A stretch of 64,000 bases of DNA from an uncultured Chloroflexota bacterium (GCA_913043205.1 CAJWLF010000005.1:1-64000), one strand, 5' to 3'. Counted from the first letter of the stretch, positions 51,747 to 61,309 are shown. Notes: generated by a model from the sequence alone, not told the origin. Made by a program: numbers and translations.

Positions 51747-53203
51747 CATCTTTTCGCAACCTACACGATTTTTTGGACTTTCTTGATGATCGTGGTGAGC
51801 TTCATCGAGTAACAGCCAAGGTGGACCCAGAGCTTGAAATAACAGAAATTTCAGATCGGATTATGAAAAGGAGTGATGGTGGTCCGGCCCTTTTGTTTGA
51901 GAATGTGAAAGGGTCCGATTATCCGTTGGCCATTAATATTTTTGGGTCTCAGCAACGGACAGCCTGGGCGCTTGGTATGGAGCATTGGGACGAACTGGAA
52001 CAGCGAATTGACCGTTTGATAGGAATGGCTCTTGGTCCGCCTCCATCCGGAGTAATGGGTAAATTAGGTGCGTTGAGTGAAATTATTAAAGTGGGAAGAA
52101 TAGGGCCACGACAGGTAAATTCTGGGGCTTGTCAAGAGATAGTGAAAACGGATGATGCCTCTTTGTCCGATTTGCCAATTATGAAATGCTGGCCGATGGA
52201 TGGTGGCAAATATATAACGCTGCCACTTGTATTTACCTACGATCCAGAGACTGGAAAACGTAACACTGGTATGTATAGGCTTCAAGTTTTTGACGACAAG
52301 ACAATAGGCATGCATTGGCAGTTGCATAAGGGAGGGATGGAGCACTTTAAGAAGTCAAGACAGCATGGCCAGAAAATGGAAGTAGCTGTGGCTATTGGGA
52401 CTGACCCTGTCCTGACATATGCAGCGTCTGCGCCACTTCCTCCTGAAATTGACGAAATGGTATTTGCAGGCTTTCTAAGAGGGAAATCAGTTGATATGGT
52501 TCGTGCTAAGACTGTCGATATTATGGTGCCGGCTGAAGCTGAATTTATTATCGAAGGGTATGTGGACCCTACTGAATTACGAATAGAAGGGCCCTTTGGA
52601 GATCATACTGGTGTCTACTCTCTTGAAGATGACTATCCGGTACTTCATGTGACTGCTATTACGCATAGAAGAAATCCTGTGTATGCGAGTACGATTGTAG
52701 GTAAGCCGCCCATGGAAGATCGATTCATCGGTGGGGCAACTGAAAGACTGTTTTTGCCGCTAATGCGATTGATGATTCCAGAACTGGTGGATGTTCATCT
52801 GCCATATGACGCTGTATTCCATAATTTTGCATTGGTATCTATCCGCAAGCGGTATCCGGGACACGCACGCAAGGTAATGCATGCAGTATGGGGACTGGGG
52901 CAAATGATGTTCACGAAATTTGTCATCGTGGTAGATGAAAATGTGGATGTTCAAAATATGCGCGAGGTCTTATGGAGGGTAGGGAACAATGTGGACCCTT
53001 CTAGGGATATTGAAATAGTCGAAGGTCCTACAGATTCATTGGATCATGCTAGTGCGATTCCTAATTATGGGGGGAAAATTGGTATTGATGCGACTACTAA
53101 GCTTCCTGAAGAAGGTCACGATAGACCGTGGCCACCCGATATCGAAATGGATCCAACTGTTCAAGACCTAGTGTCTAAGCGGTGGGAGGAATATGGTCTT
53201 TAA
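51743..53203 (+). CDS. ubiD: UbiD-family decarboxylase
   Basis: A 486-residue prenylated-FMN decarboxylase. N-terminal 'FRNLHDFLDFLDDRGELHRV' is the family opening; 'NIFGSQQRTAWALG', 'EGPFGDHTGVYSLEDDYPV' and 'VYASTIVGKPPMEDRFIG' carry the conserved Glu-Arg-Glu surroundings and the metal site. With ubiA and ubiX directly after, it most likely decarboxylates a quinone precursor; in bacteria with the futalosine route the trio is MqnL, MqnP and MqnM. An aromatic-acid catabolic role is the alternative. Coupled to eda by ATGA. Confidence 0.92.
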   Translation: MTSFRNLHDFLDFLDDRGELHRVTAKVDPELEITEISDRIMKRSDGGPALLFENVKGSDYPLAINIFGSQQRTAWALGMEHWDELEQRIDRLIGMALGPPPSGVMGKLGALSEIIKVGRIGPRQVNSGACQEIVKTDDASLSDLPIMKCWPMDGGKYITLPLVFTYDPETGKRNTGMYRLQVFDDKTIGMHWQLHKGGMEHFKKSRQHGQKMEVAVAIGTDPVLTYAASAPLPPEIDEMVFAGFLRGKSVDMVRAKTVDIMVPAEAEFIIEGYVDPTELRIEGPFGDHTGVYSLEDDYPVLHVTAITHRRNPVYASTIVGKPPMEDRFIGGATERLFLPLMRLMIPELVDVHLPYDAVFHNFALVSIRKRYPGHARKVMHAVWGLGQMMFTKFVIVVDENVDVQNMREVLWRVGNNVDPSRDIEIVEGPTDSLDHASAIPNYGGKIGIDATTKLPEEGHDRPWPPDIEMDPTVQDLVSKRWEEYGL

Positions 53204-54105
53204 ATGATGTGTTCATAAAAACAATGTTTATGAACAGCCGTATTCGTACATATTTCGAAGCAATTAAGTTTGAGCACACTGTCTTTGCGCTTCCATTCGC
53301 GTACATTGGCATGTTATTGGCAGCGGCTGGATGGCCTGGATGGACTGACTTTATTTTGGTGACGATTGCGATGGCTGGAGCTCGTACAGGAGCTATGGCA
53401 GCCAACAGAGTTATTGATGCGGCCATAGATGCCCGTAATCCGCGAACTAACAATCGTGCTATTCCTGCGGGAATAATGAGCAAGAAAGAAATGACCAGCC
53501 TAGCGATTATAGGGTTTGTAATGTTGCACCTAGCAGCTTGGCAGCTAAATGCGACTGCACTAAAGCTCGCTCCTTTGGCTGCCTTGATGGTAACCATCTA
53601 TCCGTATGCCAAGAGATTTACTTGGTCGAGTCACTGGTGTTTGGGTTTAGCTGATAGCGTTGCAGCTGTTGGCGGATGGATAGCTATCCGCGGAGAATTT
53701 GGCTGGTCGACTGTTCTACTGGCATTAGCAATGATGTTTTGGATTGCTGGATTTGATGTGGTCTATTCGTGTCAGGATGTTGATGTTGACAGATCGCAGG
53801 GTTTGTATTCGATCCCTGCAAGATTTGGTATAGATAGCGCCTTATGGGTTTCTCGATTGTCCCATTTAGTAACCGTTGTTTGCTTGATAGCTCTCGGGCT
53901 GACGTACCGGGTAGATGATAACGAACTGGGCTGGCCTTATTGGATAGGGGTCGGGATGGTGGTGTTATTGCTCATTTATGAAGCTGCGCTGGTTCGGGCA
54001 AATGATCTGTCCAAATTGCAGAAAGCATTTTTTGATATGAACGGCATTATCTCGATTGTATTGCTGGGCGCCGTTATCCTTGGGCTGGTAGTAGGCTTAA
54101 ATTGA
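53182..54105 (+). CDS. ubiA: UbiA-family prenyltransferase
   Basis: A 307-residue integral membrane protein of the polyprenyl transferase family, with eight or nine helices. The two aspartate-rich motifs are 'AANRVIDAAIDARNPRTNNR' and 'DVVYSCQDVDVDRSQGLYS', which bind Mg-diphosphate. It attaches a polyprenyl chain to an aromatic acid (4-hydroxybenzoate or the futalosine-route naphthoate). First codons overlap ubiD by 22 bases; a start at 53224 or 53230 ('MNSRIRTYFEAIKFEH') is more in line with the family. Its stop overlaps ubiX. Confidence 0.92.
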   Translation: MGGIWSLNDVFIKTMFMNSRIRTYFEAIKFEHTVFALPFAYIGMLLAAAGWPGWTDFILVTIAMAGARTGAMAANRVIDAAIDARNPRTNNRAIPAGIMSKKEMTSLAIIGFVMLHLAAWQLNATALKLAPLAALMVTIYPYAKRFTWSSHWCLGLADSVAAVGGWIAIRGEFGWSTVLLALAMMFWIAGFDVVYSCQDVDVDRSQGLYSIPARFGIDSALWVSRLSHLVTVVCLIALGLTYRVDDNELGWPYWIGVGMVVLLLIYEAALVRANDLSKLQKAFFDMNGIISIVLLGAVILGLVVGLN

Positions 54106-54704
54106 GTAGAAGAAAAATGGTTGGAAATGTGGTTCTAGGTATATCCGGGGCGAGTGGGGCTGTAATTGCCCACCGCTTAGCTCGAGAAATTATTGGCATG
54201 GGCCATCATTTACACTTGGTTTGTAGCAGGTATGGACGCCTGATGTGGGAGTATGAGCTTGAGTGTACTATTGATCGGTCTGTGGCCGAGTATGAATCTA
54301 TAGGGGATATTAGTGTACACAAGCCTGGTGATGTGGCGGCGCCGCCGGCCAGCGGTTCTTTCCCAGTTATTGCATCTGCCATTGTGCCATGTAGTATGGC
54401 TACACTAGGTGCAATTGCCAGCGGCGCGGGTACAAATCTACTTCACCGTTTTGCCGATGTGGCGATTAAGGAACGCCGTCCACTGGTTTTTGTTCCTCGT
54501 GAGACGCCGTTGTCTCCCATCCATCTGAGCAACATGAAAATACTCACTGAAGTGGGGGCGGTCATTTTGCCGCCTATGCCGGCGTTCTATAATAAGCCGC
54601 AGTCTGTTGAAGACATTGTTGAAGAGGCGGTTCAACGAACATTAGTTGCAATGGAACTACGCAGCGATTTGCCCGAAGCTATGCAATGGAAGGATGCTGA
54701 TTGA
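54102..54704 (+). CDS. ubiX: Flavin prenyltransferase UbiX
   Basis: A 200-residue flavoprotein that makes the prenylated FMN used by UbiD. 'GISGASGAVIAHRLARE' binds FMN phosphate, 'SMATLGAIASGAGTNLLHR' and 'ADVAIKERRPLVFVPRETPL' hold the conserved Arg and Glu, and 'ILPPMPAFYNKPQ' ends the fold. Start TTG 54102, four bases of overlap with ubiA. Being next to ubiD is the strongest evidence that the UbiD here is pFMN-dependent. Confidence 0.94.
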   Translation: MSRRKMVGNVVLGISGASGAVIAHRLAREIIGMGHHLHLVCSRYGRLMWEYELECTIDRSVAEYESIGDISVHKPGDVAAPPASGSFPVIASAIVPCSMATLGAIASGAGTNLLHRFADVAIKERRPLVFVPRETPLSPIHLSNMKILTEVGAVILPPMPAFYNKPQSVEDIVEEAVQRTLVAMELRSDLPEAMQWKDAD

Positions 54705-54819
54705 TCAGTTGTGATGCAGGTAGTAGGCATGATGGCTTGTTTTGTAAGTAATGCAAGACTAATTATGAGCAACATTTAATGAGTTTGTTTTGCGCAGTTG
54801 CGTTAGGGATTAACTAGCG

Positions 54820-55593
54820 GTGACTCTAAAGACGATTGTGTTCGATATGGATGAAACCTTAATACCAGACAATGCGCAAGGGGAAATTGCACTGTTGGCC
54901 ACAGCCAGACTTTTGCCTAATGTTGAAGCGGTAAAAGTTGTGGATATGGTGACCAATGAGGCAGAGAAAAATTTTCAAGATTCTTCTGTTTACGAGATAT
55001 GTAGGAGCTTGGGGATAAGTTATTTTGAGTGCCTTTGGGGTTCATTTCATGATCAGAATAGTGACTTATTGAAACTAGCTGATTGGGTTCTTGAGTTTCG
55101 GCAAAGAACATGGATTAAGGTGCTTCAAGACTTGTCTGAAGACCCGAAGCTTGCTCTGACATTGTCGGAAACATTCTGCTTAGAACGTCGTTCCCGGCAT
55201 GTGCCTTATGAAGAAACCATTGGAGTGCTGAACACACTGCGGAAAAAGTATTCGTTGATTATGCTTACAAATGGATCGCCGTCTCTTCAACGTGAAAAGA
55301 TTGTTGGTACTGGTATCGGCGAATTCTTCGACGGAATAGTGATTTCGGGAGAAGTTGGGGTGGGGAAGCCGGACCCAGAGATGTTCTTAGTTGTAACAAA
55401 TACGGTAGGCGCGTCGCCTGATGAAGTAGTGATGGTTGGAGATAGTTTGCCTAGAGATATAGCTGGTGCCCAAAAAGTCGGTTGGAGGGCGGTTTGGGTT
55501 AATCGTAATAAAGAGATCTTGCCTGCTGAGTATACGCCGGACCTAGTGCTGGCAAATTTAAGCACGTTGCCTGAAGCGCTAGGCGGTATGTAA
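54820..55593 (+). CDS. HAD-superfamily hydrolase
   Basis: A 257-residue haloacid-dehalogenase-like phosphatase with an alpha-helical cap. Motif I is 'FDMDETLIPDN' (nucleophile Asp), motif II 'LTNGSPSL', motif III Lys in 'GVGKPDPEMF', motif IV 'MVGDSLPRDIAGA'. Similar to YjjG or N-acylneuraminate-9-phosphatase types. Start GTG 54820. Separated from ubiX by 115 bases, so it may be its own unit. Substrate unknown. Confidence 0.88.
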   Translation: MTLKTIVFDMDETLIPDNAQGEIALLATARLLPNVEAVKVVDMVTNEAEKNFQDSSVYEICRSLGISYFECLWGSFHDQNSDLLKLADWVLEFRQRTWIKVLQDLSEDPKLALTLSETFCLERRSRHVPYEETIGVLNTLRKKYSLIMLTNGSPSLQREKIVGTGIGEFFDGIVISGEVGVGKPDPEMFLVVTNTVGASPDEVVMVGDSLPRDIAGAQKVGWRAVWVNRNKEILPAEYTPDLVLANLSTLPEALGGM

Positions 55594-55608
55594 GGGCTGT
55601 TGTGTAAT

Positions 55609-56580
55609 TTAGGCTAAATCTCGTTGCACGCGTTGGATCCGCAAGAGGTCGTTGTCAGACAAATAATCTTTACTTTCGATCGAAGCAAATTGATTGATTA
55701 GATCAACTGAGCTTGCGTCCACGACGGCAACTGAGACTGCACGGTTTGCGAGCACATACATTAGCGCAGATTGTGCTAATGAACGCTTGCGCGTGCCAAG
55801 CCGGCTAAATTGTGATCTCAAATCAACAAGGTGTTCTACTTGTTCTGGCCTGAGGTTACTTCGCTCGTCTTCAGGGCTGAAATCACTCAGCATTTCAGTG
55901 GGCTCTGCGAAAAACTTTTGGGCATGTATGTCACGGGCGATTATGTTGACGCCGGCGGCACGAGCCTTTGCAAAAGCTTCTGCTTGGTTTGGATAAAGCA
56001 GATTATGTTTTATGCTAACGATATCTACTTGTGTCGAGACAGCTTCTTCCAAGGTTACGTCAGATTGAGAAATGTCAATTCCGACAAAAGCGGTCTTGCC
56101 TGTCGATTCAATTTTATTTAGGGCATCTATACATTCTCCAGATGCAATATCTGATCGACTGGGATTATCCAGCAAAAATAGATCTACATCGATGCTTTTT
56201 AGACGGTCAATGCTTCTGTCTAGCCCAGACGCAAGAGTTTCGTAGGAGAAATCCTTAATGATGCGATCATCCTTGATTTCAGACCCTCCGAGTGTTGTTA
56301 TCACCCAATAATCTCTATCGTCTGATATTTGTTGGCCGAGAAATTCTTGTCCGTGTCCGGCTCCGTCCAAAGGGTCAGTGAATAGAAAGTTGAACCCTGA
56401 ATCTCGTGCTGCTTTGATCGATTTGGCTGACATCTCGTCGTCAGACAAGCCGTATCCTCGAGGGCTTTGAACTTCGTTTTCTCCCACCCAAATTGTTCCG
56501 CCTATAGTGCTAGTGGAGAGCCCAATTTCTGAAACTCGTAGCCCTGGCTTTCCCTCTTGTCCTAATTCTCGATAGCGCAT
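55609..56580 (-). CDS. Aldo/keto reductase fold protein with lost catalytic residues
   Basis: A 323-residue protein of AKR pattern: 'MRYRELGQEGKPGLRVSEIG' opens it and the barrel can be followed to 'ALMYVLANRAVSVAVVDASS'. The catalytic tetrad is degraded. Where the family has DTAxxYG the sequence is 'FTDPLDGAGHGQEFLG' (Tyr absent); the Lys strand reads 'WVITTLGGSE'; the His strand reads 'VDLFLLDNPS'. So it may bind a ligand or do other chemistry. ATG 56580. Convergent with the HAD gene, 15 bases between stops. Confidence 0.8.
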   Translation of the reverse strand: MRYRELGQEGKPGLRVSEIGLSTSTIGGTIWVGENEVQSPRGYGLSDDEMSAKSIKAARDSGFNFLFTDPLDGAGHGQEFLGQQISDDRDYWVITTLGGSEIKDDRIIKDFSYETLASGLDRSIDRLKSIDVDLFLLDNPSRSDIASGECIDALNKIESTGKTAFVGIDISQSDVTLEEAVSTQVDIVSIKHNLLYPNQAEAFAKARAAGVNIIARDIHAQKFFAEPTEMLSDFSPEDERSNLRPEQVEHLVDLRSQFSRLGTRKRSLAQSALMYVLANRAVSVAVVDASSVDLINQFASIESKDYLSDNDLLRIQRVQRDLA

Positions 56581-56645
56581 TTTTCAACTCCTATAGCATT
56601 TAATCACATGTCTGCAATTCAGATTCAAGCAACAGAAATTCAACC

Positions 56646-57458
56646 TTAGCCCCAATAATCAGTTTTGACTCGATCAGATACGGTTCTGAGAGATTGTATC
56701 CCTGAGTCGGTGTTTGCCGACAGACAATCGCTATTCATTATGCACACTTTACAATTTGGCGTTTTTCTACAGGTGTTCTTGCCGTGCTGGATCATTAGTG
56801 CATGGGCTTCCGCAAAATATGAAGGATCGTGAGGTAGTACCTTCATGATTGCCGTTTGGAGGTCTTGCTTAGTAGTTTGGAGTGGTGTTATACCTATTCG
56901 CTGCAAAGTGCGGATGGTATAAGTGTCTACAATGAATCTAGGTAGCTTTGCTGCGTAAAGCATGATTGTGTCTGCTGTTTCTTCCCCTATCCCCCAGACA
57001 TCTAACAAAGCTTGCCGCATCTTTTTGGCGGGTTGCGATAAATACTGGGCAATGTCGCCGTTCGAATCCCTGCGTATTGCGCTACAGAAGCTCTTCAGTT
57101 TTAGAGTTTTTTGATTGTAGTGGCCTGATGGTCTGATTAGATCGGATAAATCAGCGTCTGGTAATGACTCGATTTCTTCGACTGAGAGCGCCCCATGGAC
57201 CTTTAAATTATCCAAAGCCCGGGTTGCGTTTGTCCAGGCCGTATTTTGAACCAGGATGGCTCCCACACATATCTCAAAAGGGGTTTTTGCTGGCCACCAA
57301 GTTTGTTTTCCATACTCTTGGCGAAGACTATCGAGTACTCCTATCAGAGCTTCTCGGAACTGTATAGGAGACAGTGATCCATATACATGTTTAATGTCCG
57401 AATCCGTAAGACTCGCTCCTGTCGATCGATACCTGTTGGACTGTTTGTGCGAACACAC
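56646..57458 (-). CDS. Endonuclease III-like HhH-GPD glycosylase
   Basis: A 270-residue base-excision protein. The helix-hairpin-helix 'VWGIGEETADTIMLYAAKLP' has Glu in place of the catalytic Lys of Nth, while the Asp in 'FIVDTYTIR' is kept; that is the pattern of a monofunctional glycosylase. The C-terminal 4Fe-4S loop is 'CRKTPNCKVCIMNSDC'. 'GAILVQNTAWTNATRAL' is the GPD opening helix. Start GTG 57458 overlaps the end of thrS by 68 bases; no later start is good. Substrate base unknown. Confidence 0.85.
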   Translation of the reverse strand: MCSHKQSNRYRSTGASLTDSDIKHVYGSLSPIQFREALIGVLDSLRQEYGKQTWWPAKTPFEICVGAILVQNTAWTNATRALDNLKVHGALSVEEIESLPDADLSDLIRPSGHYNQKTLKLKSFCSAIRRDSNGDIAQYLSQPAKKMRQALLDVWGIGEETADTIMLYAAKLPRFIVDTYTIRTLQRIGITPLQTTKQDLQTAIMKVLPHDPSYFAEAHALMIQHGKNTCRKTPNCKVCIMNSDCLSANTDSGIQSLRTVSDRVKTDYWG

Positions 57459-59148
57459 TAGGCGTAATGGCTCCTATGTCTTCACCGTTGCGGAGCCTGA
57501 CTGAAACATTGTTAGCCTCCACATCGCGGTCTCCTGCAATTAGCATGTACGGAACTTTCTGTTTTTGCGCGTCCCGAATCTTGCGATTCATGCGTTCGCC
57601 TCGATCGTCGACATGGATTCGAATCCCGTGACTGGCTAATTTGAGAGCTACCTCGTTACAGTATTCAATGTGTCGGTCGGCTATTGGGATCAACACCGCC
57701 TGGACCGGGGCTAACCATACAGGGAATGCTCCGGCGAAATGTTCTATAAGGATTGCAGTAAAACGTTCGATTGAACCTAGTAGTGCTCTATGAACCATGA
57801 CGGGTCTTCGTCGACTTCCGTCAGAATCTTCGTAGTCAATATCAAATCGCTCTGGGAGATTGAAATCGACCTGAATTGTTGAAAGTTGCCATTGGCGTCC
57901 AATGGCATCTTCAACCATCACGTCTATTTTAGGTCCGTAGAAAGCTGCTTCCCCTTCCACTCGTTGATATTCAATGTTTTTTTCGGTTAGTGCATCGATA
58001 AGCCCTTGTTCGGCCAACGTCCACATCTCATCTGATCCAACGTACTTTTTGTCCCTATTTTCGTCACGAACACTGACAATGAGCTTAAGGTCTGTAAATC
58101 CAAAAGTGCCTAGCATTTTGTATGCAATGTCTAGTGCTCCCCCCACTTCTTTTGCAAATTGATCATGGCGACAAAAGATATGAGCATCATCCTGGGTAAA
58201 TCCTCGAACCCTCAATGCGCCGTGCAGAACTCCGGATCGTTCGAATCTGTACACCGTGCCAAGTTCGCCGTAGCGCAGAGGTAAATCACGATAACTTCGA
58301 GTCTGAGAATCGAAGATCTGTACGTGAAATGGACAATTCATCGGTTTGTTTATGAAGGACTGATTTTCCAGCTCCATTTCAGGAAACAAGCCATCTTGAT
58401 ACCACTGTGTATGGCCACTAATATCCCAAAGTTTTTTCCGCCCTATATGTGGGGTAAAGACGATGTCATAGTTATGTTTGCGGTGCTCTTCTCTCCAATA
58501 ATTTTCAATGATTTCCCTAAGGACTCCTCCTTTTGGGTGCCACAGTATTAGTCCGGCACCGACATCTGTGTTAGTGGAGAATAGGTCTAATTGTTTGGCT
58601 AGGATACGGTGGTCTCTCCGGCGGGCCTCTTCTAGACGAGCTAGATGGGTTGTTAATTCGTCTTTGGTTGGGAAGCTTGTAGCGTAAAGTCTTTGTAGTT
58701 GAGGGTTGTTTTCATCTCCCAGCCAATAAGCACCAGCAACCGATAATATTTTGAAATGGCCAATCTGCTTTGTTGTTCCCACGTGCGGCCCCCGGCATAG
58801 GTCTAAGAAGGGACCGGATTTATATAGCGAGATGGGTTCCCCACTAGAAACCAAATTGTTGATTGCTTCTACCTTGTAGGTCTGGTTCATGCTGGTGAAC
58901 AGTTCGATGGCGGATTTCCCATCTATTTCTTTGTATTCAAAATGGTCCGCAGATTTTGCTAGGCGGCGCATGCGTTGTTCGATTTCCTTGAAATCATCGG
59001 GGCTTAATTGTCTGGGAAGCTCAAAATCGTAATAGAAGCCATCTTCGATGGGAGGGCCGAATCCAAATTGCGCGTCTGGAAACATTTCTTGCACTGCTGC
59101 TGCCATTACGTGAGCGCAAGAATGGCGCATAGTATCTAGTTCATTCAT
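57391..59148 (-). CDS. thrS: Threonyl-tRNA synthetase without TGS domain
   Basis: A 585-residue class II synthetase. It starts directly at the editing (N2) domain, 'MRHSCAHVMAAAVQEMFPDA', whose HxxxH is intact, followed by 'DLCRGPHVGTTKQIGHFKI'. Catalytic motifs: 'YRDLPLRYGELGTVYRFERSG' region, zinc Cys in 'NKPMNCPFHVQIF', and 'PVMVHRALLGSIERF' motif 3. The C-terminal anticodon domain ends 'GYGFGH'. The N-terminal TGS domain of the E. coli enzyme is absent, as in several other phyla. ATG 59148 has no longer frame with a TGS. Confidence 0.96.
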   Translation of the reverse strand: MNELDTMRHSCAHVMAAAVQEMFPDAQFGFGPPIEDGFYYDFELPRQLSPDDFKEIEQRMRRLAKSADHFEYKEIDGKSAIELFTSMNQTYKVEAINNLVSSGEPISLYKSGPFLDLCRGPHVGTTKQIGHFKILSVAGAYWLGDENNPQLQRLYATSFPTKDELTTHLARLEEARRRDHRILAKQLDLFSTNTDVGAGLILWHPKGGVLREIIENYWREEHRKHNYDIVFTPHIGRKKLWDISGHTQWYQDGLFPEMELENQSFINKPMNCPFHVQIFDSQTRSYRDLPLRYGELGTVYRFERSGVLHGALRVRGFTQDDAHIFCRHDQFAKEVGGALDIAYKMLGTFGFTDLKLIVSVRDENRDKKYVGSDEMWTLAEQGLIDALTEKNIEYQRVEGEAAFYGPKIDVMVEDAIGRQWQLSTIQVDFNLPERFDIDYEDSDGSRRRPVMVHRALLGSIERFTAILIEHFAGAFPVWLAPVQAVLIPIADRHIEYCNEVALKLASHGIRIHVDDRGERMNRKIRDAQKQKVPYMLIAGDRDVEANNVSVRLRNGEDIGAITPSVFAQTVQQVSIDRSESYGFGH

Positions 59149-59266
59149 GGCCTTGTGTGATTCCCTGAAACGTATTGTGAATGTATATCCGTGAAGGCAA
59201 GGATACTAATGATTGCTTGTTTTGTTTACGTAATAAAGCAGTTTTTGCGGTTATTCTGTCAGATGC

Positions 59267-60235
59267 ATGGTGCAAAACAGCTGGCCGAGCTTGTATCTAG
59301 TCCCGTTGAGCGGTCACAATAACCAGATGTTTTTCATGATCTTACATGTTGTTTGCAATGCCGCTTGGGCGATGATGGCTAGGCAACTTCGCACTAGCGA
59401 ACCTGTGTTTTCATATGTCGTTTCTCTGGCTTATATGACGTCGTTTTTCATAAGCCTGCTTGCTATGCAAGGTTCCAAATTTGACTGGGAATGGCAAGTT
59501 GTATTGTTTGGAATGATAAATGGTATTCAGTTGCAACTTGCCATGTTCAGCCTTTACTACCTAATTGAGATGGGTGGTATGGCAATAGCATTTACTGTTG
59601 TCCGTCTATCAATCGTGATCCCAACTGTTGGATCTATATTGATTTGGGGTGATGCCCCTAACGCAGTTCAAATGTTAGGAATTTTACTTATACTGATATC
59701 GATACCCTTGATAGGCCGAGATGTCACAAAAGCTGGCAATACGCTAGGGATGTCATACTCAAGAGTAATAATGATAGGGACAATAGTGCTAGTAGGGATA
59801 GGGTCGCTAGCAGGAAAGTCATTTAGCAATATGAAGGTATATTCAGACACATCTGAATACTTAGTGTTGTTGTTGTTTGGAGCAAGTTTAACGGGGCTGC
59901 TGACATGGCCCTTTATGGCGAAACTGTCTTTTACTTCGCACAAACTAGCTTTGAACCCAAGAGCTTTACGGTGTTTTTTTACGGATACTCGTCAGGGGGT
60001 TATGCCAATATGGGCATATGTGTTAGTGATGGGGTCACTTCAGTACGTTCATAATCTGGGTTTAATGGAAGCCCTGGATTTAGTGTCTGGAGCGATACTG
60101 TTTCCATTAATTGCGGCAACCTACCTTTTGATTATTACACTTGCTGATTGGTTGATATGGAAAAAGCGTTTTGGCAAGCACGCAGCTATCGGTATGTTGG
60201 TTGCAGCAGCAGGCATAGTTGCAGTTAATTTCTGA
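59267..60235 (+). CDS. DMT-superfamily permease (first of a tandem pair)
   Basis: A 322-residue membrane protein with about ten helices in two EamA-like halves. 'GGMAIAFTVVRLSIVIPTVGSILIWGDAP' region is the first-half signature, and 'SGAILFPLIAATYLLIITLADWLIWKK' the second. ATG 59327 ('MFFMILHVVCN') is a likely start; the frame reaches 59267. The next gene is a clear paralogue. Such carriers export or import small metabolites. Divergent from thrS by 118 bases. Confidence 0.85.
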   Translation: MVQNSWPSLYLVPLSGHNNQMFFMILHVVCNAAWAMMARQLRTSEPVFSYVVSLAYMTSFFISLLAMQGSKFDWEWQVVLFGMINGIQLQLAMFSLYYLIEMGGMAIAFTVVRLSIVIPTVGSILIWGDAPNAVQMLGILLILISIPLIGRDVTKAGNTLGMSYSRVIMIGTIVLVGIGSLAGKSFSNMKVYSDTSEYLVLLLFGASLTGLLTWPFMAKLSFTSHKLALNPRALRCFFTDTRQGVMPIWAYVLVMGSLQYVHNLGLMEALDLVSGAILFPLIAATYLLIITLADWLIWKKRFGKHAAIGMLVAAAGIVAVNF

Positions 60236-60311
60236 CCAACGAAGCCCAGGCACTATATAGTCACTAGTTGATTACTTTGTATGTTGGAATAATTTAAGAG
60301 GCGATCGAAGT

Positions 60312-61217
60312 ATGTTTTTTGTAATCGGACATCTGATTGGGAAACTTAGTTTCACTAATCTGGCCCGTTACGCTCGTAATGATACGCGCACTTACTTCCT
60401 TGTTGGTGGTACTAATTATTGCATTGCAATGTGTGCTGCGATTATTTGGGCTTTATTGAGTCGTGGTGAAATCGTTTTTGAGTGGCCGGCGATCCTGTTG
60501 GGTGCTTATGAGGGGTTTCAGTACCAAATTATGTTTATCGTGCTCTTTGCAACTATTTCTCTTGGCGGTATGGCTGTAGCTTCCACAATTAATCATTTTT
60601 CAATTATCGTTCCAGTGATAGCATCCATGGTTTTATGGGGAGAGGTACCACCCACCGCTCGCATAATAGGAACGATTGTAATATTGATTTCCATGCCTTT
60701 GGTGGGCCTAGATGCTCAAAGGCGAGCTCGCAGTAGAGGAATGAGTTCTTTTGCCTTTCCAGCATTGATGGCTGTGAGTTTTGTGATGTTAGGTACAGGC
60801 CAGTTGGCAGCTAAGGCGTTTGTTGAGTTGCGCGTGGACTCAGCTCCGGCAGATTATGCAGTTTTCTTGTTTGCTGCCGCTACTCTATCTACGTTGTTGA
60901 CTTGGCCATTGGTTGTGCGTTTAGCAAACAGGGAGATAGCTTCTGACAAGATTAAATGGAGAAAGCTGCAATCGGCGAATAGACGATTAGCGATTTTTGT
61001 AGGGATAATGTTAGGACTGTCAAACTTTATACAGAATATATTGCTTGTTGAAGCACTTGCCATCCTTCCCGCTACGTTGATATTTCCTTTAACAGCGGCA
61101 TCATTTTTGCTTCTTGTGACTTTGGCTGACATAGTGATTTGGAAGCAAAAGTTTAGCAGTGCGACTGTTACAGGTATTGCGTTGGCGGGCGTAGGCCTAG
61201 TGCTGATAAATATATAA
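60312..61217 (+). CDS. DMT-superfamily permease (second of a tandem pair)
   Basis: A 301-residue paralogue of the preceding gene with the same helix plan. 'LGGMAVASTINHFSIIVPVIASMVLWGEVPP' region and 'PATLIFPLTAASFLLLVTLADIVIWKQKF' line up position by position with the first copy. The pair could act as a heterodimer or have split substrates. ATG 60312. A gap of 76 bases separates the copies. Confidence 0.85.
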   Translation: MFFVIGHLIGKLSFTNLARYARNDTRTYFLVGGTNYCIAMCAAIIWALLSRGEIVFEWPAILLGAYEGFQYQIMFIVLFATISLGGMAVASTINHFSIIVPVIASMVLWGEVPPTARIIGTIVILISMPLVGLDAQRRARSRGMSSFAFPALMAVSFVMLGTGQLAAKAFVELRVDSAPADYAVFLFAAATLSTLLTWPLVVRLANREIASDKIKWRKLQSANRRLAIFVGIMLGLSNFIQNILLVEALAILPATLIFPLTAASFLLLVTLADIVIWKQKFSSATVTGIALAGVGLVLINI

Positions 61218-61309
61218 AACGGAATTCTGTTGCTCTCCTTAGCCGCTGGCGGTAGCCTTCTGTAGCTTGATCCATTTGATGTCTGAACTTAAATAGAAAG
61301 GTCGAGATC

